Part shown: one piece after another, positions 39,228-47,777 of the stretch
Numbering within the stretch: position 1 is the first letter of the stretch
Layout: every line of letters begins with the position of its first letter
From: Marivita sp003149565
Lineage (GTDB): Bacteria > Pseudomonadota > Alphaproteobacteria > Rhodobacterales > Rhodobacteraceae
NCBI RefSeq assembly: GCF_965216415.1
Contig: NZ_CBDCFU010000002.1
Length of the DNA: 64,000 nucleotides
Direction: 5' to 3' (one strand)
Position numbers and translations under genes: made by a program
The notes under the pieces: generated by a model
Told to the model about the DNA's origin: nothing
Databases searched by the model: none
What the model saw: only the letters and a program-made list of their open reading frames with translations

Positions 39228-39608
39228 TCAGAGCGAAAGATCAATCCCGAGATCAGCGCAGGATATCGCGGATTCACCGAACTGCAAAAAACGGGACAGG
39301 GTCGCAGCCAGTGCCACTGGATCAGACTGATCAATACAGGTCACAACATCGCGGCCAATGCGGGCGAGCGTCGGCAACCCTATCTGGACGGCAATCGGAA
39401 TGACGGCGTGCACGGATTTTCGCAATGCGCCATGGTCTCCGGCGCTATAGGCGTTGCGAATGTGAATGAATCTTTGTGCGATGTCTTCCAGGGCACGGCA
39501 GAAGATGTTTTCGGCGACATCGGGCCCAAGATCGCGGCTCAGGGCATCGAGGGTTGTTTCGTCAAAATATGCTGCGTCGCGCGGATGCAAAACCGAAATT
39601 TCATGCAT
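39228..39608 (-). CDS. Hpt-like histidine phosphotransfer protein
   Basis: This 126-residue protein reads FDETTLDALSRDLGPDVAEN near residue 15, then ALRKSVHAVIPIAVQIGLPTL at ~60-80 (in the form SVHAVIPIAVQIG). An all-helical fold with an initial 'F-d-x-x-x-l-x-x-L' helix, and a His in the centre, fits Hpt phosphotransfer domains, whose motif is H-x-L-K-G-x-a-x-n-l-G. The usual Lys-Gly after His is replaced by Val-Ile-Pro, so phosphotransfer activity is uncertain. No kinase gene is adjacent. It is 61 bases past the aminopeptidase start, in the same direction. Confidence 0.55.
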   Translation of the reverse strand: MHEISVLHPRDAAYFDETTLDALSRDLGPDVAENIFCRALEDIAQRFIHIRNAYSAGDHGALRKSVHAVIPIAVQIGLPTLARIGRDVVTCIDQSDPVALAATLSRFLQFGESAISCADLGIDLSL

Positions 39609-39755
39609 CGTCTTTTTCCTTTCTCACCCCAACCGAGGGCGAGATATCTCAGACGCGCGCTTCCATTTGGTAAGCCCGCGACGGTTTTTCCCTCGAATTC
39701 AGTTTGATTTCGACGTATCCCGCAGAGAGAAAAGGCCTGAGAGGCGGAGGATTTC

Positions 39756-40406
39756 ATGGACGCTGCGAAGCCGCTGCCCGCGTATCTTATTCAACGATAT
39801 CAGGGCTGGAAGGCCACGACCTATTCGGACAACCGCGCCTGGTACAAGCGGTTGGCAACAGAGGGTCAGCGACCGCGCGCGATGGTGATTTCGTGCTGTG
39901 ACAGCCGTGTCCATGTGACCTCGATTTTTGGGGCCGATCAGGGCGAATTCTTCATCCACCGCAATATTGCCAATCTGGTGCCCCCCTATGAGCCGGACGG
40001 CGATCACCACGGAACGTCAGCAGCTGTCGAATATGCCGTGACGGCATTGAACGTTGCGCACCTGATCGTTCTGGGTCATTCGAATTGCGGCGGCGTTCAA
40101 GGTTGTTTGGACATGTGTTCGGGCAATGCTCCGCACCTCGAGGAACAGTCGAGCTTTGTCGGGCGGTGGATGGATATCTTGCGACCGGGTTATGAGCGGA
40201 TCAAGGCGATGAATACGCCAGAGGGTCAGGTGCGTGCGCTTGAAAAGGAATCGGTCATCGTATCGCTTGAAAACTTGATGACCTTCCCGTTTATCCGCTC
40301 GGCGGTCGAAGACGAGCTGCTCACGCTGCACGGTCTCTGGACCGATATTGGCGAGGGCGGGCTGGAATACTTTGACCCAAAAACGCGGGCATTCCACCCG
40401 GTCTGA
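39756..40406 (+). CDS. Beta-class carbonic anhydrase
   Basis: This 216-residue zinc enzyme interconverts CO2 and bicarbonate. The zinc ligands are Cys in VISCCDSRVHV (the C-x-D-S-R motif at ~48) and His and Cys in LGHSNCGGVQG (H-x2-C at ~107-110). FFIHRNIANLVPPY and GTSAAVEYAVTALNV are family-typical. GGCGGAGGATTTC precedes ATG 39756. Its stop codon directly abuts the stop of the convergent gene, with no gap. Confidence 0.95.
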   Translation: MDAAKPLPAYLIQRYQGWKATTYSDNRAWYKRLATEGQRPRAMVISCCDSRVHVTSIFGADQGEFFIHRNIANLVPPYEPDGDHHGTSAAVEYAVTALNVAHLIVLGHSNCGGVQGCLDMCSGNAPHLEEQSSFVGRWMDILRPGYERIKAMNTPEGQVRALEKESVIVSLENLMTFPFIRSAVEDELLTLHGLWTDIGEGGLEYFDPKTRAFHPV

Positions 40407-40733
40407 TCACTGTTGCAGCGTTGCGCTTTCGCCGCTGAAATCCGTGCGCAGTTTCGGGCGCCCCAAGCGTTCGGCCAGTCGGGACAGTGGCGAGCCGATC
40501 ATTGAGCCTGTGCACACCGGACGTCCGGCGTCATCTTCAAGCACGAGATGGCCGTTTCGGAACGTGATTTCGTAGCCTTTTGACGCGAGACGTTCGCACA
40601 AATCGCCCCAACTGGTCGCCTTTTCGAAATGTGGCAGAAGAACAGTTCGCAGCAGCATCGCTGTTTCACTGTCGAGAGGGATCGGCATGCCGGACGAAGC
40701 GTCGGCGTCGAGAGGGGCAGACTGTATGGCCAT
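40407..40733 (-). CDS. Conserved-looking hypothetical protein (108 aa)
   Basis: This 108-residue protein has a core 'WGDLCERLASKGYEITFRNG-HLVLEDDAGRPVCTGSMIGSPL-SRLAERLGRP' (shown in pieces) that looks like an alpha/beta module present in other Rhodobacterales proteins of unknown role. AAGG lies 8 bases ahead of ATG 40733; a GTG three codons earlier is possible. It contains neither signal peptide nor membrane helix. It is convergent with carbonic anhydrase, stop to stop. Confidence 0.6.
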   Translation of the reverse strand: MAIQSAPLDADASSGMPIPLDSETAMLLRTVLLPHFEKATSWGDLCERLASKGYEITFRNGHLVLEDDAGRPVCTGSMIGSPLSRLAERLGRPKLRTDFSGESATLQQ

Positions 40734-40893
40734 CTGAGGCACCTTTACGAATTTCTGTCACATGCAAAAAGCGTGCGAGCCAATTGCGGCAAGAATGGGG
40801 CAGCGGTAAGAACCGCTCATTGGTGTGAAGAACACGCAACAGACGGAAGGGTTCCGTGATTTCTGGATTTGCTTCAGAACTGTGTCTGGCAGT

Positions 40894-41718
40894 TTAGCTG
40901 GCAATAGCGAAATCCGGTTGCTGCAATGCGTCTGCGTCTGGCCTGTACTGGGCAATTGAAACACCGCCCAGATTGGCGATTTGCCGTCTGAAACGTCTGG
41001 TTTTCCCGGCCAGAATGTTTTCAATCAAGGGTCCAAGGACACCACTTGAACGCAGTTCCGACGCAAGTCGGTGATCAGCGCCCGGCAGAATGAAGTGCGA
41101 AATGCCGGGCTTTCTGGGAAAGCGCAGCGCATGCGCAAGTTCGCGGTTTTCGTCACCGTGGAAAATGAAATACTTGGTCGCTTCCGGCCTCAGCGCTTCT
41201 ACCCTCGGAAAGTGAAAGGTGCGGATGCGTTTGCGGAAGTAGTGCCACCGATCCTCTTCCGGAACGTCGTCAGGATGCACCGAATATTGCGGCGTGAAGG
41301 CGATGACCTTTTCAAAACCGAAGTAGCGCGAAAGGTGCAGCGCCATTGTGCCTCCCATCGAGTTTCCAAGCGCAATGACGCGGGCTGCTTTGACATGGTC
41401 GGCGGTAGCCTGAATGCAGCGCAGGATCTGACCTGCCATCCCATCGCCGTTCAACCAACTGCGGGACATGTCGCTTACAAATAGTACGTGGTTCTGCCGA
41501 TCGGCGGATGCGATGCCTGGGAATTCCGGCGGCGGCTCAACACTGCGCTGTTTGCCGACCCCGGAGAAGCTTACGATAAGGTCGGCGCTTTCCCCTTTGA
41601 GGTAACGAATCCGAAGCGGGCCGCTTTCGTAGACTAAGGGAATTGCATTTTCATACATCGGAACCGGCCCGTCTCTACACAGTACACGTATTCTTGGGTA
41701 CGGACCAAGGCGAGCCAT
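40894..41718 (-). CDS. Alpha/beta hydrolase-fold protein
   Basis: This 274-residue protein carries a likely catalytic triad: Ser in VIALGNSMGGTMALH (~120), Asp in IFHGDENRELA (~197) and His in LPGADHRLASEL (~222). The N-terminal part (LIVSFSGVGKQRSVEPPPEF) forms the usual first strand and oxyanion region. The substrate cannot be deduced. Position 41718 (ATG) is one start; another ATG lies 20 codons downstream (41658) and is equally reasonable. It stands alone, ahead of the asd terminator. Confidence 0.75.
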   Translation of the reverse strand: MARLGPYPRIRVLCRDGPVPMYENAIPLVYESGPLRIRYLKGESADLIVSFSGVGKQRSVEPPPEFPGIASADRQNHVLFVSDMSRSWLNGDGMAGQILRCIQATADHVKAARVIALGNSMGGTMALHLSRYFGFEKVIAFTPQYSVHPDDVPEEDRWHYFRKRIRTFHFPRVEALRPEATKYFIFHGDENRELAHALRFPRKPGISHFILPGADHRLASELRSSGVLGPLIENILAGKTRRFRRQIANLGGVSIAQYRPDADALQQPDFAIAS

Positions 41719-41814
41719 TTTTAGGCAAAGATATGAAGAATGGTGACATCCGAGGGTGTCACGAACCGTCTTGCGTTGCCTGTTCTGGATGCTTTTTCAG
41801 ATCGTATGCAGCAC

Positions 41815-41845
41815 ACAAAAAAGGCGCCGCAAAATGCGGCGCCTT
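41815..41845 (-). terminator. Rho-independent terminator of asd
   Basis: Perfect 11-bp arms (AAGGCGCCGCA and TGCGGCGCCTT, 41821-41831 and 41835-41845) with a 3-base loop are followed on the minus strand by six or more T, 20 bases beyond the asd stop. Confidence 0.92.
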
Positions 41846-41865
41846 GACTGCGATTCTTATTGAAA

Positions 41866-42888
41866 TCAACCCTTTTTGAGCACTTCGCGCCCCAGCACTT
41901 CAGCAATCTGCACTGCGTTCAGAGCGGCACCCTTTCGCAGGTTGTCTGACACGCACCACAGGTTGATGCCATTGTCGATGGTGCTGTCCTGGCGAATGCG
42001 GCTGATGAAGGTCGCGTAATCGCCCACACATTCCTTGGGCGTCACGTAGCCACCGTCTTCGCGCTTGTCGATGACCATGATACCCGGTGCTTCGCGCAGG
42101 ATGTCACGGGCCTCGTCTTCGTCAAGGTGATCTTCGAACTCGATGTTGATCGCCTCGGAGTGGCCGACGAACACCGGAACGCGTACGCAGGTGGCCGTGA
42201 CCTTGATCGACGGATCAACGATCTTTTTCGTCTCGGCGACCATCTTCCACTCTTCTTTGGTGGAGCCGTCTTCGAGGAACACGTCGATATGCGGTATCAC
42301 ATTAAACGCGATGTCCTTGGGGTAGACCTTGCGCTGGTAGTCATCCGTCGGGTTGTAAACCGACTTGGTCTGATCCCAGAGCTCGTCAATCGCCTCTTTC
42401 CCGGAGCCGGACACCGATTGATAGGTGCTGACAACAACGCGTTTGATGCGCGCGCGGTCATGCAACGGCTTGAGCGCCACAACCATCTGCGCGGTCGAGC
42501 AGTTCGGGTTGGCGATGATGTTTTTCTTGGAATAGCCGTGGACCGCCTGTGCGTTCACTTCGGGAACGATCAGCGGCACATCGGGGTCATAGCGATAGAG
42601 CGACGAGTTGTCGATCACGACGCAACCCGCCTTGGCAGCGATGGGTGCGTATTTCTTGGTCGCTTCTGAACCGACGGCAAACAGGGCGAAATCCCAGCCA
42701 GTGAAGTCGAACGTGTCGAGATCCTGTGTCTTCAGCGTCTTGTCGCCAAAGCTGACCTCCGTACCCAAGGACCGGCGCGACGCAAGCACGGCGATCTCGT
42801 CAACGGGGAACTGGCGCTCGTCCAGAATATTCAGCATTTCGCGGCCCACATTACCAGTGGCGCCTGCAACGACGACTCTGTAGCCCAT
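41866..42888 (-). CDS. asd: Aspartate-semialdehyde dehydrogenase
   Basis: Asd makes aspartate semialdehyde, the branch point to lysine/diaminopimelate, threonine and methionine. The 340-residue protein starts with the Rossmann motif VVVAGATGNVGREMLNIL, has the nucleophile Cys in IANPNCSTAQMVVAL (~130), and His in VRVPVFVGHSEAINIEF. GGAGAGCCAA precedes ATG 42888. It stands alone with a strong terminator. dapD and dapE, later steps of the same pathway, lie 4-8 kb downstream. Confidence 0.96.
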   Translation of the reverse strand: MGYRVVVAGATGNVGREMLNILDERQFPVDEIAVLASRRSLGTEVSFGDKTLKTQDLDTFDFTGWDFALFAVGSEATKKYAPIAAKAGCVVIDNSSLYRYDPDVPLIVPEVNAQAVHGYSKKNIIANPNCSTAQMVVALKPLHDRARIKRVVVSTYQSVSGSGKEAIDELWDQTKSVYNPTDDYQRKVYPKDIAFNVIPHIDVFLEDGSTKEEWKMVAETKKIVDPSIKVTATCVRVPVFVGHSEAINIEFEDHLDEDEARDILREAPGIMVIDKREDGGYVTPKECVGDYATFISRIRQDSTIDNGINLWCVSDNLRKGAALNAVQIAEVLGREVLKKG

Positions 42889-43146
42889 TTGGCTCTCCTT
42901 TCACTTGCCAGCCCTTGTGTCGTGTCGGGGCTGGACTGAACGTGGCTCATACAGGACTTGCTGCGTGTGCGAAAGGGTGTTGCGTAAGGCGCGAATTTTG
43001 CTGGGAACGCGCTGTGAAAGCACGATAGCGACATTCTTGAAATCCAAAGCTTCACCGCAAAAAGGCAAAATTTTTCGCCGCATTCCCTTCCAATGCGTAC
43101 CCTGCCTGCACTTCAGAATGTACCTTTTAACCAACTTTTTGGTCCA

Positions 43147-43852
43147 ATGTCAGAATCTCAAACGCATCTCATTCTCGTGGTGCACGGGATTGGCGAGCAT
43201 TCCTGTGGTGAAACCGTCGATCAAATTGTGGCCGGGGCGATGGCGCGACACCCGGCGCGACCTGCCTCAGACCTGACCGACGCACCCATCCGTTCGGTCG
43301 TCGCATATATGCCGGATTGAGAAAGACTTCTCGAAACTGTCCGATGATTCGGTCGAAGATGTCTTTACCTGACACACTTTTTCACTGGAGCCGACAGACG
43401 ACGCGCAACAGCGTGCGGTGTTTGTCGAAGTGCCCCGGTCGGGCATGTCGCGCGCGCCGAAGCGGGCGATTGCGACGATCCTCGATCTGCTCAAGCTGAT
43501 CCTCGGCCTTGGCCATGTTGCGACGGACAATGTCGAGAACACCAAATCGCACTTGTTTCATCGCGGTCTTGTGCATCTGTTCAACTGGGTGTGCTACGGC
43601 GGCATTGCAGTGTTCAATGCAATGCCGCTTGTGGGGACGGCGCTGCGGCTCGGGCATGATTATCTGTCCGGTACCGGATATTTTGCCGTGGTCGGTTTAA
43701 CTGCCGGAGTCGGTGTCGCACTGTGGGCCTTTTTAAAACATCTCGCCAAAGAACATCCGACAGTTCTGGTGACAGTTTTCATGCGCGAGCGGCTGTCGCA
43801 GGGGCTGGTGTGGCCAGCCACTACTTCACCGGCAAACGGGTATGGACCCTGA
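43147..43852 (+). pseudogene. Decayed gene with an alpha/beta-hydrolase-like start and membrane segments
   Basis: The frame from ATG 43147 encodes THLILVVHGIGEHSCGETVD and stops at 43318-43320. Shifted by one base, coding resumes as IEKDFSKLSDDSVEDVFT, is cut by an in-frame TGA at 43370-43372, and continues as TDDAQQRAVFVEVPRSGMSR, then ATILDLLKLILGLGHVATDN, a hydrophobic region (YFAVVGLTAGVGVALWAFL) and a stop at 43850-43852. So there is one frameshift and one nonsense change in what was one gene, and the 3' end is probably missing too. The intact relatives, as I recall them, are large membrane proteins with a lipase-like VHGIG motif. Confidence 0.75.
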
Positions 43853-43905
43853 TGTGAGGAACGGTTGGTTTCGGCCTGGTCTCTGATCCGCCCCGGACGC
43901 GCTGA

Positions 43906-44748
43906 TCAGCGGCCCGGAATATCCGAGCGCGGCGGCGCGGGTTCCCAGTTTTCGATAATCTCGGCCGCTTCATCTGCAGACTCGACAAATCGGAACAGAT
44001 CGAGGTCCTTTGGGCTGATCGTGCCTGCGTCGGCCAAAGCATCCCAATTGATGATCTTTTCCCAGAACGTTCGACCAAAGAGAAGGAACGGCACACGCTG
44101 CATCCGACCGGTCTGGATCAGGGTCAGAGACTCGAACATTTCGTCCAGCGTGCCGAACCCACCCGGGAAGACACAGATCGCCCGGGCGCGCATGAGGAAA
44201 TGCATCTTGCGAATGGCGAAATAATGAAAATTGAAGCAGAGCTCGGGTGTCACGTATTCGTTCGGAGCCTGTTCGTGTGGCAGCACAATATTGAGACCGA
44301 TGGATTTGCCACCCTCATCTGCAGCGCCACGGTTGCCGGCCTCCATAACGCCGGGCCCACCGCCGGTCACAATGACAAATTCGCGGTTTTGGCTCTCAAT
44401 GGACTTGCGCGTCATCAGCCGGGCAAACCGGCGCGCTTCATCGTAGAAATGTGACAGATCAGACAGGGTTTGTGTGCGGGCCGTGTCGGCCTCGGACGGG
44501 CGCGGAATGCGCGCGCCGCCGAAAAGGACTATGGTGCTGTCGATCTGGTGTTCATCCAGCATCAGCTGCGGCTTGAGCAGTTCAAGCTGTAACCGCACGG
44601 GGCGGAGTTCGTCACGACAGAGAAAATCATCGTCCGCAAACGCCAGACGATACGCCGGAGACCGGGTCTGCGGTGTGTCCGGCACATGGCTCGCGGTACT
44701 GCGATCCAGTCCGGCGTCACGAAATGGGCTATTGCGGTGATCATTCAT
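43906..44748 (-). CDS. LOG-family (TIGR00730-type) Rossmann protein
   Basis: This 280-residue protein has IVTGGGPGVMEAGNRGA (~120-137) and the defining ICVFPGGFGTLDEMFESL (PGGxGTxxE, ~190-207). The family includes lysine-decarboxylase-like cytokinin riboside 5'-monophosphate phosphoribohydrolases that split nucleoside monophosphates at the N-glycosidic bond. An N-terminal ~75 residues are an extra region found in the longer bacterial members. In bacteria the main role is likely nucleotide clean-up. It is divergent from the threonine dehydratase gene, with 72 bases between the starts. Confidence 0.9.
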   Translation of the reverse strand: MNDHRNSPFRDAGLDRSTASHVPDTPQTRSPAYRLAFADDDFLCRDELRPVRLQLELLKPQLMLDEHQIDSTIVLFGGARIPRPSEADTARTQTLSDLSHFYDEARRFARLMTRKSIESQNREFVIVTGGGPGVMEAGNRGAADEGGKSIGLNIVLPHEQAPNEYVTPELCFNFHYFAIRKMHFLMRARAICVFPGGFGTLDEMFESLTLIQTGRMQRVPFLLFGRTFWEKIINWDALADAGTISPKDLDLFRFVESADEAAEIIENWEPAPPRSDIPGR

Positions 44749-44820
44749 CTGGATCGGTTCCTTGTTCGATTGCCCTCAGACCTATAGCGTCCACGCCAGA
44801 GTGACCAGAGAGGCGCCCCC

Positions 44821-45738
44821 ATGCAATGGCAGGATAATATCGAAGCAGCATATCAGCGGATTGCCGGACGCATTGTGCAGACACCAGTTCTGCAAAGCGC
44901 TGCATTCGGGCGGGACATCGCTCTAAAACTCGAACAGATGCAGCACACAGGCAGCTTCAAGACGCGAGGTGCGTTCAATACTTTGCTGGCGGAGGATGTC
45001 CCCGAGGCCGGCGTTGTTGCAGCGTCGGGTGGAAACCACGGGGCTGCCGTCGCTTTTGCTGCGCGGCAATTGGGACACCGGGCCCGTATATTCGTGCCTG
45101 AGATGGCAGGACCTTCGAAGATTGCTTTGATCGAGCGGACCGGTGCTGAGCTGACAGTCGTTCCCGGCGAATACGCAAACGCTTTGGAACTGGCCCAGCG
45201 CGAAGCTGCGGAAGGCGGTGCAATGCAGATCCATGCCTATGATGCGCCGCTGACCGTGGCAGGTCAGGGGACAGTGATGCTTGAATGGGAACGCCAGGGC
45301 CTCGACGCCGATACCGTGCTGATCGCAGTTGGCGGCGGGGGCCTGATCGGCGGCGCGCTGGCTTGGCTGGGCGGACGCCGGAAAATTGTGGCGGTAGAAC
45401 CGATGACCTCTTGCGCACTTAATGAAGCGCTCGAAAAAGGTGCCCCGGTTGATGTGCCGGTATCAGGCGTCGCAGCAAACGCACTGGGAGCGCGACGCAT
45501 CGGGCAGATCTGTTTCGATCTTGCCAAAGATGCGCACGTTGAGAGCGTTCTGGTCTCAGACGGCGCAATCATTCAGGCGCAGCAAGCTCTGTGGCAGGCG
45601 CACCGTCAGCTGGTCGAACCGGCGGGTGCAACGGCCCTGGCCGCGCTGATGTCGGGCGCATATGTGCCTGACCCCCAAGAGCGCGTCGCGGTTCTGGTGT
45701 GCGGCGGAAACATAGCACCGGATCCCCAGATCGCTTAA
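44821..45738 (+). CDS. Threonine/serine dehydratase family PLP enzyme
   Basis: This 305-residue PLP enzyme removes water and ammonia from threonine or serine. The PLP lysine lies in TGSFKTRGAFNTL (~49), the Ser/Asn contact in ASGGNHGAAVAFAA, and the phosphate loop in VGGGGLIGGALAWL. There is no C-terminal ACT regulatory domain, so it is of the short catabolic type rather than the feedback-regulated biosynthetic type. ATG 44821 starts the frame. The gene is followed by 323 bases without a gene. Confidence 0.9.
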   Translation: MQWQDNIEAAYQRIAGRIVQTPVLQSAAFGRDIALKLEQMQHTGSFKTRGAFNTLLAEDVPEAGVVAASGGNHGAAVAFAARQLGHRARIFVPEMAGPSKIALIERTGAELTVVPGEYANALELAQREAAEGGAMQIHAYDAPLTVAGQGTVMLEWERQGLDADTVLIAVGGGGLIGGALAWLGGRRKIVAVEPMTSCALNEALEKGAPVDVPVSGVAANALGARRIGQICFDLAKDAHVESVLVSDGAIIQAQQALWQAHRQLVEPAGATALAALMSGAYVPDPQERVAVLVCGGNIAPDPQIA

Positions 45739-46061
45739 GCGCTAGTTCAGGAAACGCCGATAATCTGTGGCGTAAACTCGATGTAAGTCGTCTTTTGAGT
45801 TTCCAACCTGTCTTGCGGTCTGGCAGACAGCGGAAACCAAGCAGCTTGGACTTGTCGGAGCTCAGAAGATCAGCGCGTCGTCAAGGCCTCTGCTCCAGAT
45901 CACAAGTGCTGTCGATTGGTGCGCCGAACGAAGCAGCACTTCCCCGGACACTTCCACACTTTTCCCTAAACGCAGGGCAGGCAAGCACATGCGTTGCGCC
46001 TTGGCGCTCTGCAGCTTATAGGCAAAGCGATTTCGGGGATAACGACGTGAGGAGCGCATCC
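45739..46061. other. Intergenic region upstream of dapD
   Basis: These 323 bases hold no convincing gene. A plausible promoter is present at the right-hand end (45994-46022). The rest has no strong repeat, hairpin or ribosome site. Confidence 0.5.
45994..46022 (+). promoter_or_regulatory. Candidate promoter of dapD
   Basis: TTGCGC (45994-45999) and TATAGG (46017-46022) are separated by 17 bases, giving a sigma-70-like layout 40 bases before the dapD start. Confidence 0.45.
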
Positions 46062-46889
46062 ATGTCCAACGCACAGCTTGAAGCCGCCATCGAAGCCGCG
46101 TGGGACGCGCGCGATACGATCACACCATCCACTGGTGGGGAAACCCGCGAGGCGATTGAAGACACGCTCAACGCGCTGGACAGCGGATCGCTGCGGGTCG
46201 CTGAGAAACAGGATGATGGCAGCTGGCACGTCAACCAGTGGGCCAAGAAAGCCGTGCTTTTGGGGTTCCGTATCAAGGATATGGAGCAGCATGACAACGG
46301 CCCGCAAGGTGGCGGCTGGTGGGATAAGGTCGACAGCAAGTTCAAGGGCTGGGGCGACAACCAATGGCGCTCGGCAGGTTTCCGTGCCGTGCCGAACTGC
46401 GTCGTCCGCAAATCGGCCTACATCGCGCCCGGCGTGGTGCTGATGCCGTCCTTCGTGAACCTTGGCGCTTATGTCGACGAGGGCACAATGGTGGACACTT
46501 GGGCAACCGTTGGCTCTTGCGCGCAGATCGGCAAGAACACGCATCTGTCGGGCGGTGTCGGCATTGGCGGCGTGCTGGAGCCAATGCAAGCCGGCCCGAC
46601 CATCATCGAAGACAACTGCTTTATCGGTGCCCGCTCCGAAGTGGTTGAAGGCTGCATCGTGCGTGAAGGCTCGGTTCTGGGCATGGGTGTGTTCATCGGC
46701 AAGTCGACCAAGATCGTCGACCGTGAAACCGGCGAAGTGACATATGGTGAGGTGCCGCCCTATTCCGTGGTTGTCGCGGGGTCGATGCCGTCGAAGAACA
46801 ATATCAGCCTGTATTGCGCGGTGATCGTAAAGCGGGTCGACGAAAAAACCCGCTCGAAGACTGGCATCAACGAGCTGCTGCGCGATTGA
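46062..46889 (+). CDS. dapD: 2,3,4,5-tetrahydropyridine-2,6-dicarboxylate N-succinyltransferase
   Basis: DapD adds succinyl to tetrahydrodipicolinate in the lysine/diaminopimelate pathway. The 275-residue protein has the left-handed beta-helix of hexapeptide acyltransferases, with repeats seen in GVVLMPSFVNLGAYVDEGTM and GVGIGGVLEPMQAGPTIIED. GAGGAGCGCATCC precedes ATG 46062. The window also holds dapE and asd, and the succinylase route is thereby supported. It ends at a palindrome shared with the convergent rhodanese gene. Confidence 0.96.
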   Translation: MSNAQLEAAIEAAWDARDTITPSTGGETREAIEDTLNALDSGSLRVAEKQDDGSWHVNQWAKKAVLLGFRIKDMEQHDNGPQGGGWWDKVDSKFKGWGDNQWRSAGFRAVPNCVVRKSAYIAPGVVLMPSFVNLGAYVDEGTMVDTWATVGSCAQIGKNTHLSGGVGIGGVLEPMQAGPTIIEDNCFIGARSEVVEGCIVREGSVLGMGVFIGKSTKIVDRETGEVTYGEVPPYSVVVAGSMPSKNNISLYCAVIVKRVDEKTRSKTGINELLRD

Positions 46890-46896
46890 TATTGGC

Positions 46897-46916
46897 GGTG
46901 CGTGCGCGCACGCACC
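46897..46916. terminator. 20-bp palindrome, shared transcript end of dapD and rhodanese genes
   Basis: A perfect 20-bp palindrome (GGTGCGTGCG and its complement) fills nearly the whole 27-bp gap between two convergent stops. Flanking bases GTAGG on the reverse strand resemble a short repeat common in roseobacter genomes. Confidence 0.65.
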
Positions 46917-47312
46917 CTACGCCTTTTTGGCGGGCTTCTCACCGATTGGGCCGCCCGCCTTTTTCCAACCGCCGAAGCCGTCCGTGATGTGGCTGACATT
47001 CTCAAGACCCATCTCTTGCGCAACCTTAGCGGATAGCGCCGACCGCCAGCCAGACGCACAATAGAACACAAATCTGTTCCCACTTTGAAATTGCGGCTTC
47101 GCGTAGGGGCTGTCTGGATCAATCCAGAATTCCAACATACCTCTCGGGCAATGAAACGCTCCCGGGATCATGCCTTCGCGCTCTAGCTCCCTCGGGTCGC
47201 GCAGATCGACAAAAGTCACGCCGTCCTGTCCATGCATGGCCAGAAGCTCGGATGCTGGAGCATGCTGAACAACTTCATTGGCGGCGGCAACCATGTCCTT
47301 CACGGATTTCAT
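46917..47312 (-). CDS. Rhodanese-like domain protein
   Basis: This 131-residue single-domain protein has the CH2-type entry FVDLRDPRELEREGMIPGAF, and an active-site loop with Cys in VFYCASGWRSALSAKVAQEM (C-A-S-G-W-R-S). Such sulfurtransferases move sulfur from thiosulfate or persulfides to acceptors. The loop has six residues, which is the sulfur-handling rather than phosphatase-like length. No signal peptide is present. It is convergent with dapD across the palindrome. Confidence 0.92.
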   Translation of the reverse strand: MKSVKDMVAAANEVVQHAPASELLAMHGQDGVTFVDLRDPRELEREGMIPGAFHCPRGMLEFWIDPDSPYAKPQFQSGNRFVFYCASGWRSALSAKVAQEMGLENVSHITDGFGGWKKAGGPIGEKPAKKA

Positions 47313-47426
47313 ATCATCCCTCCCCTTTTTCTGCGCAGTATGCCCAGCGCCGTCATTGCGACAACCCTCGACGCACAGCGGGTTTCATGGCAGATGCGAG
47401 ATGGATTGCAAAGGAGACGCCGGGCA

Positions 47427-47777
47427 ATGAGCGATACCCTAAAGAAGCACAAGAAACCACATTCCGTGTATACGCTTGTGGTCGAGGTAGGTCGCAAATC
47501 CGGCGACGGTTTGCCCAAGGGTGCCACAGGGGCCGGTCTGATGTGCTACGCGTCAGGTGTCGACGAAGCCGAAGCCGTCCGCGAGACCGTCGCCATCCTC
47601 AAGCAGGCCGATATGGCGCCACTGGATGTCACAGGCTACGGCACGCTTGAAGACCGCAAGGCACAAGGCCATGAGATTGAGCCCGACGAGATCGACCTTA
47701 TGCAGAAAGCGCTCGATGAAAACGCCGTTATTGTGGCACAGGTAACGCCATATTTTGGCGAGGACGCGCGCGATTAG
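47427..47777 (+). CDS. Conserved-looking hypothetical protein (116 aa)
   Basis: This 116-residue acidic protein reads HSVYTLVVEVGRKSGDGLPK, then GAGLMCYASGVDEAEAVRET. It appears to fold as an alternating alpha/beta unit and has no signal peptide. ATG 47427 has AAGGAGA upstream at a spacing of 11; a longer upstream frame is a shadow of the rhodanese gene. It converges with the Hint gene, overlapping its stop by 4 bases. I do not recognise the family. Confidence 0.6.
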   Translation: MSDTLKKHKKPHSVYTLVVEVGRKSGDGLPKGATGAGLMCYASGVDEAEAVRETVAILKQADMAPLDVTGYGTLEDRKAQGHEIEPDEIDLMQKALDENAVIVAQVTPYFGEDARD

